From Desulfonatronospira sp. (GTDB lineage Bacteria > Desulfobacterota > Desulfovibrionia > Desulfovibrionales > Desulfonatronovibrionaceae), in the NCBI GenBank assembly GCA_007127015.1, contig SLAE01000021.1, positions 1 to 39,610 of the forward strand: DNA of 39,610 bases, written 5' to 3'. Both the position numbers and the translations under genes were made by a program. Positions 8,915-16,616 of this stretch are shown piece after piece; within the stretch, counting starts at the first letter, position 1, and each line of letters begins with the position of its first letter. The notes beneath the pieces were generated by a model that had not been told where the DNA came from, ran no database searches, and saw only the letters and a program-made list of their open reading frames with translations.

Positions 8915-10405
8915 TCATTGAAAATAACGATCAATAAAATAACATGCTCCCTGAGGCAGAAAATCCGGTATATCATAGTATCTTTGTTTAATATCTGTCA
9001 GAATCTCTTCCCGGTAGTTCAAAAAATTAAAATTTCTTCCAATGCCTACTGCAAATTCAGCTCCTTTAACCCTGATAAAGTGAGTTTCAACACTGGAAAA
9101 AAAGGGTTCGAGCATTCCAGTATCCAGAGCAGGTCTGCGGGACAAGAACAAAATGTCCATACCGTCCAGTTGACTGAAGTCGGTCAGGCGGTCGTCTTCG
9201 CGGCCGTATTTGGATCCTGTCCCCAGTACACCCCAGTAGTGCCTGGAATAAAAAGACAGCACCGCAGACCTGGAGTAACTGGAAGTAGTGTAATGATCAG
9301 CATCCAAACCGTTTACAGCTTCAGCCACTTCAGCGGGTCTGAGGTAAAATACTGCGTCCTGGTGCAGGCTTGGACTGTCTCTGATGACATCCAGGGGCAA
9401 TGCAAGCAGGATGAGAGCAATGAGTGCGTGCACCAGTGCATAGCCGAGCATGAATTTCCGGACAAAAACCAGTGAGTTCCCGGGAATATGAGCATAAACC
9501 AGATACAGGAAAGGGATGAAGCCCAGCACCCAGTGCAGGCCAATTGAATAAAACCATGAAACCACAAAAAAAACACACAGGGGGACCAGAGCTGCCAGGA
9601 AGAAAAGATCAAAGCCCTTTGTCCTGATAATGGAGGTGATGTTTTTCCAATTTCTGAAGAATTGTACAGCCAGAACCGGAGATATGATCCAGACGAGCAC
9701 AGCCAGGAGCAAAAGAGGCTGAACAAGGCTTATCTGTGGATCCTGGGTCCGGTTGATGAAGTTGAACATTATATTCACCCAGCAATGGGTGTAATTCCAG
9801 TAAAGATTGAGCAGAATAAGCGGCATGCAGCCCAAAAGAACAAGTGCCAGCCGGTCAAGCCTGTTAAGTCCGAAGCGCAAGAAATGGATCAGATAGGCAA
9901 GAAGTAAAAGGGCAGCGAAATATTTGGACAAAAAGGCCAGACCCAAAAGGATGCCTGATAGCAGATACAAGCCCGAGCTGTCTCTTTGTTCAGCCCGGTA
10001 AAGGATCAGGACTGATAAGAACATGGCCACGATAAGCGGAGTATCCGTGCTGACCATGACACCTAGAAGATAAACCGGAGTAAGCAGAAAAATTGTGGAA
10101 ACCAGAAGGGCTCTGGTTCTGTCCTGATCGCTTAAGGTATAGTAAATACCCCAGACCAGAACATATCCACCAAGGATGGAAGGCAGGCGTACGAATACTT
10201 CGCTTTCATGGATTTTCAGGCTCAGGTGGATGAGCCAGCCAACCAGCGGAGGATGATCATAATATCCAAGAGCCGGATTTTGGGCCCAGAGTACGAAGTA
10301 GGCCTCATCTCCTGTCAAAGGAAGAGCATGTGCCAGATAAAGCTTTACCGGCAGAGATAAGGCCAGGGCAAAATAGAAATAATATCTGGCTTGAGTGTAA
10401 TTCAT
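8915..10405 (-). CDS. GT39/ArnT-like integral-membrane glycosyltransferase
   Basis: A 496-residue polytopic protein of the GT-C fold, PMT_2/ArnT-like. The first periplasmic loop carries the acidic signature TGDEAYFVLWAQNPALGYYD followed by HPPLVGW, and about ten hydrophobic segments follow. A C-terminal soluble part (about 370-496) has no family I recognise. Such enzymes take a sugar from a polyprenyl-phosphate carrier on the periplasmic face and attach it to lipid A, glycan or protein. It starts 6 nt after the DprE2-like SDR gene in the same transcription unit, so its donor is most simply a polyprenyl-phosphoryl pentose made by the neighbours. The acceptor is unknown. Confidence 0.85.
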   Translation of the reverse strand: MNYTQARYYFYFALALSLPVKLYLAHALPLTGDEAYFVLWAQNPALGYYDHPPLVGWLIHLSLKIHESEVFVRLPSILGGYVLVWGIYYTLSDQDRTRALLVSTIFLLTPVYLLGVMVSTDTPLIVAMFLSVLILYRAEQRDSSGLYLLSGILLGLAFLSKYFAALLLLAYLIHFLRFGLNRLDRLALVLLGCMPLILLNLYWNYTHCWVNIMFNFINRTQDPQISLVQPLLLLAVLVWIISPVLAVQFFRNWKNITSIIRTKGFDLFFLAALVPLCVFFVVSWFYSIGLHWVLGFIPFLYLVYAHIPGNSLVFVRKFMLGYALVHALIALILLALPLDVIRDSPSLHQDAVFYLRPAEVAEAVNGLDADHYTTSSYSRSAVLSFYSRHYWGVLGTGSKYGREDDRLTDFSQLDGMDILFLSRRPALDTGMLEPFFSSVETHFIRVKGAEFAVGIGRNFNFLNYREEILTDIKQRYYDIPDFLPQGACYFIDRYFQ

Positions 10406-10411
10406 CAGCTG

Positions 10412-11146
10412 TCAAATGGACATACGTTTAAATATCCGCTCCGGAATATGTTTGATAAAGGCCATGATCCAGCGCCACATCCATCTGGTATACACAATAT
10501 CCCTGTTCCTGAGTATTGCCTTATATATATTCCCGGCCGCTTCCTCTGGGGTTGCACTCAGTCTGGAAGGTAAATCAAGGTCTCTGGTCATCTTGGTTCT
10601 GACAAAACCAGGTTTGACTGTGATCACCCGAACCCCTGAACTGAACAGTCTGTTCCTGAGTCCGCTTAAAAAGGCGCTCATTCCGGCCTTGGCGCTGCCA
10701 TACACGTAGTTTGAGGCGCGACCCCTGTCACCTGCAACCGAGCTGATCCCGACAATAAAACCTTCACCTGCTTTTTCCATGCGGTTGGCGGCCAGGGACA
10801 AGATGCTTACGCAACCTGTAAAATTGGTATTTATTATGCGCTGCCATTCCTGAGGATCCCGCCTTGCCCGGTTTTCATCCCCTAGAAGACCGAAAGCGAC
10901 CACCACTCCGTAAGGCTGCGGGTTTAGATGCTCGTAAAAACCGGCATGAGAATCAAAATCGAGGGCATCAAAATAAAAAACCTCAGCCTGTATTTCAAAG
11001 CGGATCTCAAGGTCCTTCGCGTCTTTGGACAGTTCATCGACATTTCGGCCGGCCAGGAACAAATCGTATCCTCCTCCGGCCAGTTCAGCGCAAAGAGCCC
11101 TGGCCATATCCGACCCGGCTCCAAGAATCAGTATGTTTTTGCGCAT
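10412..11146 (-). CDS. SDR oxidoreductase, DprE2-like (polyprenylphosphoryl-2-keto-pentose reductase)
   Basis: A 244-residue short-chain dehydrogenase. The nucleotide loop is GAGSDMA (9-15), the catalytic serine is in GISSVAG (135/136) and the YxxxK pair is Y149/K153. The segment VRVITVKPGFVRTKM and the short length resemble mycobacterial DprE2, which reduces the 2-keto intermediate made by DprE1 to decaprenylphosphoryl-D-arabinose. The C-terminus (RWMWRWIMAFIKHIPERIFK) is amphipathic and could sit on the membrane, fitting a lipid substrate. Its first codons overlap the end of the DprE1-like gene by 19 nt. On sequence alone SDRs are promiscuous; the assignment rests mainly on the neighbours. 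Confidence 0.82.
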   Translation of the reverse strand: MRKNILILGAGSDMARALCAELAGGGYDLFLAGRNVDELSKDAKDLEIRFEIQAEVFYFDALDFDSHAGFYEHLNPQPYGVVVAFGLLGDENRARRDPQEWQRIINTNFTGCVSILSLAANRMEKAGEGFIVGISSVAGDRGRASNYVYGSAKAGMSAFLSGLRNRLFSSGVRVITVKPGFVRTKMTRDLDLPSRLSATPEEAAGNIYKAILRNRDIVYTRWMWRWIMAFIKHIPERIFKRMSI

Positions 11147-12453
11147 AAACCAAGCCTTTCTGATTGCAGCGAAGCCATTTTATTCTCCGGATCGTGCTTA
11201 TACTTCAGCTCAAGAAATCTGCCGCTTTCCGGGTAACCCTTAAGAAAATCATGTTTGCTCATTCGGGCATCTTTGGCCAGATATATTCTACCGCCCAGAT
11301 TGTGAACCAGACGGTCCAGCGCGCTGAGCATAGCTGAGAGACCGGGCTTTATGGGAAAGTCAAGAGCAAGAGTATAGCCCTGGAATGGAAATGAAAGCGG
11401 TCCTGCCTGAGGTCCCAGGAGTTTCAGCACAGCCAGATAGGGGAGAAGGCGGGATGCCTGCACGTGGGCTTGAATTTTTTCCAGTCCAGGTCTGGACTGT
11501 TCTTTTGGCAGGACAAACTGGTACTGCAAAAAACCCTTACGCCCATAAAAGCGGTTCCAGTTGTGCACTTTGTCCAGAGGATAAAAAAAGTCATCAAGGT
11601 CAGGGAAAGAGCACCCAGTTCCTGATTTTCCGCGCAGATGATATAAATGGTTAAAAGCCCTGACGCCTTGTTTATTCATGATCCATCCAGGCATAAAAAA
11701 GGGAATATTGATTCCGGATTTTTTTTGCCTGCTCAATTCTTTGCAGGTTACTTCCCCGGACAGGCAATGCTCCCCGAGCATGAAGAGACCGCGGCCGAAA
11801 TTTCTGCCCCGGCCAAGAAAGTCTATCCACGCCACCGAATAAGTGCTTTGCCTGTGAACCTCAAAGAGTTCCATTAAATGTTCAAGATTTTCAGCCGGAA
11901 TGGTTATTTGACGGATATGTGCGCTCTGGATGGGCATAAGCCTGATTCTGGCGCTTAAAATAAGTCCCAGCAGGCCCATTCCTCCGCAAACAGCATGGAA
12001 AAGCTCCGCATTTTTTTCCCTGGAACAGTCAACTATCTCTCCCCCCGGAGTCAGCAGGAGCAGGGAAAGTACATGGCGGCCGAATGTTCCGTGAAGGTGA
12101 TGGTTCTTGCCATGTACGTCGCTGGCAATGGCTCCGCCCAGAGTGACATATCTGGTTCCAGGAGTAACAGGCAAAAAAAGTCCGCGGGGAATGATTAACT
12201 TTAAAATCTGGTCCAGGCTTATGCCTGCCTCACACTCCAGTATTCCCTGTTTCTGATCCAGGGCGATAAATCTTTTGAAACAAGGTGTGGAAATAATATT
12301 TTTCTCAAGCGAACAGTCACCATAGGAGCGGCCCAGACCTCTTGGGATGCACCGGGAAAGACTATCCAGAAGCTTGCAGGCTTCGTTTTCTGTTCTAAAT
12401 TCCCAGAGTCTGGCATTAATGCGGGGATAGTTGTTCCAATTGGCAACGAGCAA
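11128..12453 (-). CDS. DprE1-like FAD oxidase (polyprenylphosphoryl-ribose 2-oxidase)
   Basis: A 441-residue VAO/PCMH-type flavoprotein. The FAD domain includes RGLGRSYGDCS (38-48) and TPGTRYVTLGGAIASDVHGK; H114 corresponds to DprE1 His132. The C-terminal part follows mycobacterial DprE1 closely, with LKLLGPQAGPLSFPFQGY, LDFPIKPGL and YLAKDAR, where K394 corresponds to catalytic Lys418. The residue matching benzothiazinone-target Cys387 is Ala363. The expected reaction is oxidation of the ribose 2'-hydroxyl of a polyprenylphosphoryl ribose, the first half of epimerisation to arabinose. The start is TTG with GGAG 11 nt upstream; the nearby ATG is in another frame. It overlaps the SDR gene and follows gtrA by 188 nt. 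Confidence 0.88.
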   Translation of the reverse strand: MLVANWNNYPRINARLWEFRTENEACKLLDSLSRCIPRGLGRSYGDCSLEKNIISTPCFKRFIALDQKQGILECEAGISLDQILKLIIPRGLFLPVTPGTRYVTLGGAIASDVHGKNHHLHGTFGRHVLSLLLLTPGGEIVDCSREKNAELFHAVCGGMGLLGLILSARIRLMPIQSAHIRQITIPAENLEHLMELFEVHRQSTYSVAWIDFLGRGRNFGRGLFMLGEHCLSGEVTCKELSRQKKSGINIPFFMPGWIMNKQGVRAFNHLYHLRGKSGTGCSFPDLDDFFYPLDKVHNWNRFYGRKGFLQYQFVLPKEQSRPGLEKIQAHVQASRLLPYLAVLKLLGPQAGPLSFPFQGYTLALDFPIKPGLSAMLSALDRLVHNLGGRIYLAKDARMSKHDFLKGYPESGRFLELKYKHDPENKMASLQSERLGLCAKTY

Positions 12454-12509
12454 TTTAAATGAATCTCCATGTAGCAGGTGAATCGAGATTTTAAATAAGA
12501 AATATAACT

Positions 12510-12538
12510 GTATTAAAGAGCATGTTTTTCAAGTTCAA
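12510..12538 (-). promoter_or_regulatory. Possible sigma-70 promoter for the dprE1-like operon
   Basis: On the minus strand TTGAAC (12533-12538) and TAATAC (12510-12515) are separated by 17 nt, about 57 nt before the TTG start. Matches to consensus are 4/6 and 3/6, so this is weak support for an internal promoter in the 188-nt gap. Confidence 0.3.
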
Positions 12539-12567
12539 ATTTCTTCTATTACAGATTTTGAATTCAG

Positions 12568-12580
12568 TACCAGGCTGGTA
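12568..12580. promoter_or_regulatory. Palindrome between gtrA and the dprE1-like gene
   Basis: TACCAGGCTGGTA is a perfect 6+1+6 inverted repeat in the AT-rich 188-nt gap, 30 nt upstream of the candidate -35 box of the dprE1-like promoter. It could be an operator; no regulator is assigned. Confidence 0.3.
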
Positions 12581-12641
12581 ATAATCATTAGTTTTTATGG
12601 ATCTCTACTGATTCTGCTGCAGGAGCTTTCCAGCTTAACTT

Positions 12642-13034
12642 TCACCTCCTGAACACCCATTTCTTATCAAGGCGGTATTTCAAGGTATAGCCGACGATCA
12701 ATCCAAGAGCTCCGCCAACGTATTTTGCCTGTTCAAAATTAAAAAAAAGATCAAACCCGATTTCCGTACCCCAGAAAATCATGGTGGTCATTACCCCCAT
12801 GCACGAATAGACAGTAAATTTACGGGTGTCTTCGTATATGTTCCTGGACACATAGCTGAAAATGTATTTCTTGTCCAAGATGTACTTGATCACCAGCCCG
12901 GTAAAAGTCCCCAGAATCAATGCCATGTAAAGCTCAAAAGGGCCCTTATACAGACTGAAACTGAAAAACTGTGTTCCCAGGTTGACGCATATGGCGATCA
13001 GGGCAAACAGGGCATATAAAAATGGCAGCTTCAT
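12642..13034 (-). CDS. GtrA family membrane protein
   Basis: A 130-residue protein with four hydrophobic segments and the GtrA-family layout, including LGTQFFSFSLYKG near the start and YTLKYRLDKKWVFR at the end. GtrA proteins are linked to moving polyprenyl-phosphate sugars across the membrane or recruiting their transferases; Rv3789 is the mycobacterial member tied to decaprenylphosphoryl-arabinose. Its ATG overlaps the UbiA stop (ATGA), so the two are translationally coupled. In this setting it is the candidate flippase or scaffold for the lipid-linked pentose. Confidence 0.87.
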   Translation of the reverse strand: MKLPFLYALFALIAICVNLGTQFFSFSLYKGPFELYMALILGTFTGLVIKYILDKKYIFSYVSRNIYEDTRKFTVYSCMGVMTTMIFWGTEIGFDLFFNFEQAKYVGGALGLIVGYTLKYRLDKKWVFRR

Positions 13035-13912
13035 GTTCTGGTCAGGACAAGAAAAAATAGAAGCCAGCAGGTAACAGTTACCTGTAAAAACCTGTCCTTG
13101 AGGATTTCCTGCGTGGGATTGCCCCCACGCTGATCAACAAATACGATCTGAAGGTAGCGCATGATACCCAGAAGAACGAATACCGCGCTCAGGTACAAGT
13201 ATCCGGAACCAAATCTCTGCTGCACTTCAGGGGAGATGGTGTATAAAATATAGCAGACAAGCGTAACCGCGGCCATAATGATCATGGACACGTTCACGAA
13301 ATCAAGAGTATAACCGTCAATACATTTGCGGACATCTCTGCCTTCTCCGGCCAGGAGCACATCGTCCCGCCGCTTGGCCAGGGCCAGAAAGAGAGCCAGA
13401 AGAAAGGTCATGAGCACGATCCACATTGAGGCTTCAACAGTGGCGGCCAGAGCGCCCGCGAATATTCTCAGGACAAAGCCGATGCCGATTATGAAAATAT
13501 CAAGAACTGCCACATGTTTCAGTTTCAAAGTATAAATTGTGTTCAATATTGAATAAATGACCAGGATGAAAAAAATTCTTAAGTCCAGCGCAAGTCCAAG
13601 ACCAAGACCCGAAACAAGAAGTACACTCATATAGACATAGGCTTGTTTCGGAGTGATAAGCCCCTGAGCCAGAGGCCGGTATTTTTTTTCCGGATGTTTT
13701 TTGTCCTCGTTGACGTCGTTGATGTCATTAAAGATATAGACGCTGCTGGCTACCAGGCAAAAAGAAATAAAGGCCAGAGTTACCTGAAACAGCAGTTCAG
13801 GTTCAAAAAACCTGAAGGAGAAAAACAAAGGTGCGAAAACAAAGAGGTTTTTTATGTACTGATGCGGGCGTAACAGCCTTATATGTGCCTTGCTGAGCAT
13901 GTAGTCATCCAC
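13031..13912 (-). CDS. UbiA-type prenyltransferase, probable polyprenyl-phosphate phosphoribosyltransferase
   Basis: A 293-residue polytopic UbiA-family protein with about nine membrane segments. The first Asp-rich motif is NDINDVNED (62-70), followed by KKHPEKKYRPLAQG, which is very like the NDxxDxxxDxxHPxKxxRP stretch of Rv3806c (decaprenyl-phosphate 5-phosphoribosyltransferase). The second conserved region is AKRRDDVLLAG. It should transfer 5-phosphoribose from PRPP to a polyprenyl phosphate, the committed step to lipid-linked D-arabinose. The coupled gtrA and the downstream DprE1/DprE2 pair support this over quinone or heme prenylation. The start may be the ATG at 13912 or the one four codons later. 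No matching phosphatase is encoded here. Confidence 0.86.
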   Translation of the reverse strand: MDDYMLSKAHIRLLRPHQYIKNLFVFAPLFFSFRFFEPELLFQVTLAFISFCLVASSVYIFNDINDVNEDKKHPEKKYRPLAQGLITPKQAYVYMSVLLVSGLGLGLALDLRIFFILVIYSILNTIYTLKLKHVAVLDIFIIGIGFVLRIFAGALAATVEASMWIVLMTFLLALFLALAKRRDDVLLAGEGRDVRKCIDGYTLDFVNVSMIIMAAVTLVCYILYTISPEVQQRFGSGYLYLSAVFVLLGIMRYLQIVFVDQRGGNPTQEILKDRFLQVTVTCWLLFFLVLTRT

Positions 13913-13974
13913 ATTATTTTAAGAAGATAGGTTAAATGTCTACAGGTTCTTTTGCAGCAAGACAGTCAAGATGT

Positions 13975-14676
13975 CTAGTCTTTACACAGGCTTTGGGCGG
14001 GTATGGTCTGTAACTTCTGGTCCCAGTAGATTTCAAGAACTTGTGGGACTATTTTTGTTCCCGGCCAAGGGTTAACTGATTGATCGGTATGCAGCAGATA
14101 AAGGCAGATAAAAGCCAGAACTTCAGCGTCAGTTTCAAATTCAATAGCTTTCTGGATTTGCGGATAAGCTCCTTTTGCGGTAGCAGGATCGGCTTGAGCC
14201 AGCCGGGCCGTACCCCAGAATGCCCCCCGCCGCAGGGGCAGATATTCCAGGAAATTGTCGCTGCCTCCTTCTCTTGAAGCCAGATAAGAAAAAAGAATGC
14301 GGCTGTATTCCAGAGCCAGCCCGGGATGACGGGCCATGATTTCACCCATGCATTCAGGTGAGCCCCATCCGATTCCACCGGATTCGTCGTTAAGAGTCCA
14401 CATGAACCGGCGCATGACTATCCGGGCCTGCTCCATATCCTCTAAAGCCAGGGCGCTGACCGTAAAGCCTGCTACTGTGACTGCATGCCACCTGACCCGT
14501 TTGTTAGGATTTAAAAGGGCGCTGTAAAGTGCTCCCAGAAGCTTGTGCGGCGGGTGTTTCAGCAGTTGGTGCAAAACCGGATTAAGATCATCGCGGTCAA
14601 GCAGAACCTGGACCTCTTCCTTCAGGGCCATTAACCCGGAAGAGTGAGCAGTAGATGGATCAGACATGCTGTTCAA
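13975..14676 (-). CDS. HEAT-like repeat protein, resembling the Desulfovibrio DVU0298 family
   Basis: A 233-residue soluble protein rich in paired helices. Segments such as NKRVRWHAVTVAGFTVSAL and the conserved DESGGIGWGSPECMGEI suggest a HEAT/PBS-lyase-like repeat fold of a type I associate with Desulfovibrio (DVU0298 family, from memory). No catalytic motif is visible. The TTG start is backed by GGGAG 7 nt upstream; an in-frame ATG three codons later has poorer spacing. It lies 18 nt after roo, so it is probably read with it, and 62 nt before ubiA. Function unknown. Confidence 0.72.
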   Translation of the reverse strand: MNSMSDPSTAHSSGLMALKEEVQVLLDRDDLNPVLHQLLKHPPHKLLGALYSALLNPNKRVRWHAVTVAGFTVSALALEDMEQARIVMRRFMWTLNDESGGIGWGSPECMGEIMARHPGLALEYSRILFSYLASREGGSDNFLEYLPLRRGAFWGTARLAQADPATAKGAYPQIQKAIEFETDAEVLAFICLYLLHTDQSVNPWPGTKIVPQVLEIYWDQKLQTIPAQSLCKD

Positions 14677-14694
14677 AAAATCGCTCCCAAAAAT

Positions 14695-15897
14695 TTATGA
14701 TGCTACCTTGGCCTTAATGGCCTGAGCCAGTGCACGGCCCAGCTCCTTGCAGACGGCCAGCTGTTCATGTCCTGGCACATATTGAAGGCGAAGCGGTTTT
14801 TGCGGAAGATCAAAGCCGGCATCTTCAAGGATCCTGGACATGGCAGAGGGTGCTTCTCCACTCCAGCCGTAGGAACCTAGGGCGGCTCCAATTCTGTTTT
14901 TGGGCTTCAGACCTTTCATGTACGTCAAGAAATCAGCCATAAGTGGCATCATGCTGTTATTGTGGGTAGGCGATCCGCAGACCAAAGCCGCCGCGTCCGA
15001 AAATTCGCCCATGACATCACTGTGATGGTGGGATTTTAATGACATGACCCGAACCTCTATGCCTTCGCTTATCAGCGCGTCTGCAACAGCCCTGATCATC
15101 TTCTCCGTGCTGCTCCACATGGTGTCATAAACCAGGACAGCTTTAGGTCTTAGTTTTTGTGAAGCAAACTCTTTATAAGCGGCAAGAATTTTATCCGGAT
15201 GAGAACGCCAGATCATTCCGTGATCCGGAGCGATCATATCTAATTCCAGCCCTGCTTCCTGGACGCGGTCCAGAAGTTTTAATACCAGAGGAGAATAGGG
15301 CAGTATGATGTTGGTGAAATAATGTCTGGCTTCCCTGATCAGGGAGTCCAGATCGTGTTGATCGTCAAATATATTGCTGTTGGCAATGTTTTGGCCGAAC
15401 GCATCGCTGGAAATGAGCAGTTTGTCGTTCGGAATATATGAAAACATGCTGTCCGGCCAATGCAGCATTCTTGTTTCAATAAAATTAACCGTTCTTTTTC
15501 CGAGAGATATTTCCCGGCCATCTTTGACAGCTTCCAGGGGCCAATCGGAAGGATGAAAATGAGCTTTAAGCGATTTTTCACCCATGACCGAACAAAATAA
15601 TTTTTCCGGATTTGCTTTATCCATAATGAAGGGCAAAGCCCCGGAATGATCCATTTCCAAATGGTTGGCTACGATATAATCAATATCGCCAATATCAATC
15701 AGACTCTGAATCTGATGAAAAAGTTCCCATTTGAATTTTTCCGGAACTGTATCAAAGAGGGTAACCTTATTGTCCAGAACAAGGTAAGCGTTATAGGTTG
15801 TGCCCTGATGAGCCAGCGCGTACCCGTGAAAGTTCTTCAGGTTCCAGTCTATCACGCCCACCCAGTATATATCTTTTTTGATTTCGATTGCCGGCAT
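14695..15897 (-). CDS. roo: Flavodiiron protein, rubredoxin:oxygen oxidoreductase
   Basis: A 400-residue A-type flavodiiron protein that reduces O2 to water (and in some cases NO) using electrons from rubredoxin in the cytoplasm. All di-iron ligands fall exactly where they are in D. gigas Roo: H79, E81, D83, H84, H146, D165 and H226. Residues about 250-400 form the FMN-binding flavodoxin domain (VYDTMWSSTEKM, GSPTHNNSMMP). An AGGAG site precedes the ATG. A rubredoxin gene lies 136 nt upstream on the same strand, giving the electron donor. The 5' region holds a small hairpin of unclear meaning. The call is firm; substrate preference for O2 against NO is not settled by sequence. Confidence 0.95.
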   Translation of the reverse strand: MPAIEIKKDIYWVGVIDWNLKNFHGYALAHQGTTYNAYLVLDNKVTLFDTVPEKFKWELFHQIQSLIDIGDIDYIVANHLEMDHSGALPFIMDKANPEKLFCSVMGEKSLKAHFHPSDWPLEAVKDGREISLGKRTVNFIETRMLHWPDSMFSYIPNDKLLISSDAFGQNIANSNIFDDQHDLDSLIREARHYFTNIILPYSPLVLKLLDRVQEAGLELDMIAPDHGMIWRSHPDKILAAYKEFASQKLRPKAVLVYDTMWSSTEKMIRAVADALISEGIEVRVMSLKSHHHSDVMGEFSDAAALVCGSPTHNNSMMPLMADFLTYMKGLKPKNRIGAALGSYGWSGEAPSAMSRILEDAGFDLPQKPLRLQYVPGHEQLAVCKELGRALAQAIKAKVAS

Positions 15898-16033
15898 GCG
15901 TTTCTCCTAAAAAGAGGATAGAATGGTGAATGAATTAAGGGTTTTTTCTGCACCCGCATCCGGATTAAGACGCAGGTGCATTCTTAAACATCAATAGTTG
16001 CGGCTGTTGTCCTGAAACAGAAGTAAGCAAGCC

Positions 16034-16195
16034 TTATCCTTCAGGGGTGAAATCTTCCTTACCTGCACCGCAAACAGGGCAGACCCAATCCTCAGGGACA
16101 TCCTCGAATTTTGTTCCTGCAGACACTCCATTTTCCGGATCACCCTCAGCCGGATCGTACATATACCCGCAAACTGTACATATCCATTTGTTCAT
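16034..16195 (-). CDS. rub: Rubredoxin (53 residues)
   Basis: A complete small rubredoxin starting MNKWICTVCGYMYDPAEGDP and ending KEDFTPEG. The two metal-binding hairpins are CTVCG (C6/C9) and CPVCGAG (C39/C42), both CX2C, which bind one iron. Length (53) is typical. AAAGGAGC sits 5 nt before the ATG. It lies between the type II rubredoxin and roo, as expected of the electron donor to Roo. Confidence 0.95.
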   Translation of the reverse strand: MNKWICTVCGYMYDPAEGDPENGVSAGTKFEDVPEDWVCPVCGAGKEDFTPEG

Positions 16196-16289
16196 AAACA
16201 GCTCCTTTGTGTACTCTTAAAGTATGTAAAAATGCCACTAAATCCTTCAAGTATCAGAAATTTGTTCCCACGCAACAGGAATGCCTTTT

Positions 16290-16475
16290 TCAAGACTCAG
16301 AAAGAACCCGGAAACTTTTGCGGCTCGCGCCGCAAACAGGACATCTCCATTCCTCCGGCAAGTCTTCAAAAAGTGTGCCTTTGGGAATTTTGCCCTTGCG
16401 GTCTCCCCTGTCCGGGTCATAAATGTAACCGCAATTGACCATTTGACATTGCCACATCTGTTCGGGGCTGGACAT
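16290..16475 (-). CDS. Type II rubredoxin with CX4C site
   Basis: A 61-residue rubredoxin when started at the ATG at 16475 (MSSPEQMWQCQMVNCGY), which has GGAG 5 nt upstream; an upstream in-frame ATG at 16517 lacks one. The first iron-binding hairpin is CQMVNCG, CX4C instead of CX2C; the second is the normal CPVCGAS. This two-residue insertion marks the second rubredoxin class known in Desulfovibrio (Rd-2), with altered loop geometry. It follows rubrerythrin by about 140 nt, matching the perR-rbr-rubredoxin order known in D. vulgaris, and probably serves rubrerythrin or Roo. Confidence 0.88.
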   Translation of the reverse strand: MSSPEQMWQCQMVNCGYIYDPDRGDRKGKIPKGTLFEDLPEEWRCPVCGASRKSFRVLSES

Positions 16476-16616
16476 ATGATCTCCAGTGCTCAACAGAGCC
16501 TGATTGTGGAAAAACAATCTGGTTATAGTTTTTTAATTGAAGAATTGGGCAGCCTTATTCACCTCATTATCTTATATTTCAAAAGCTCAATTATCGGGCA
16601 GCAGCCTTTATCTCTT

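Noticed and set aside
10864..11243. Plus-strand open frames opposite the SDR and DprE1-like genes
   Set aside because: They are antisense shadows of well-supported genes with no motif of their own.
15950..15979. Hairpin GCACCCGC/GCAGGTGC upstream of roo as a terminator
   Set aside because: Neither strand has a T run after the stem; one stem pair is only G:T.
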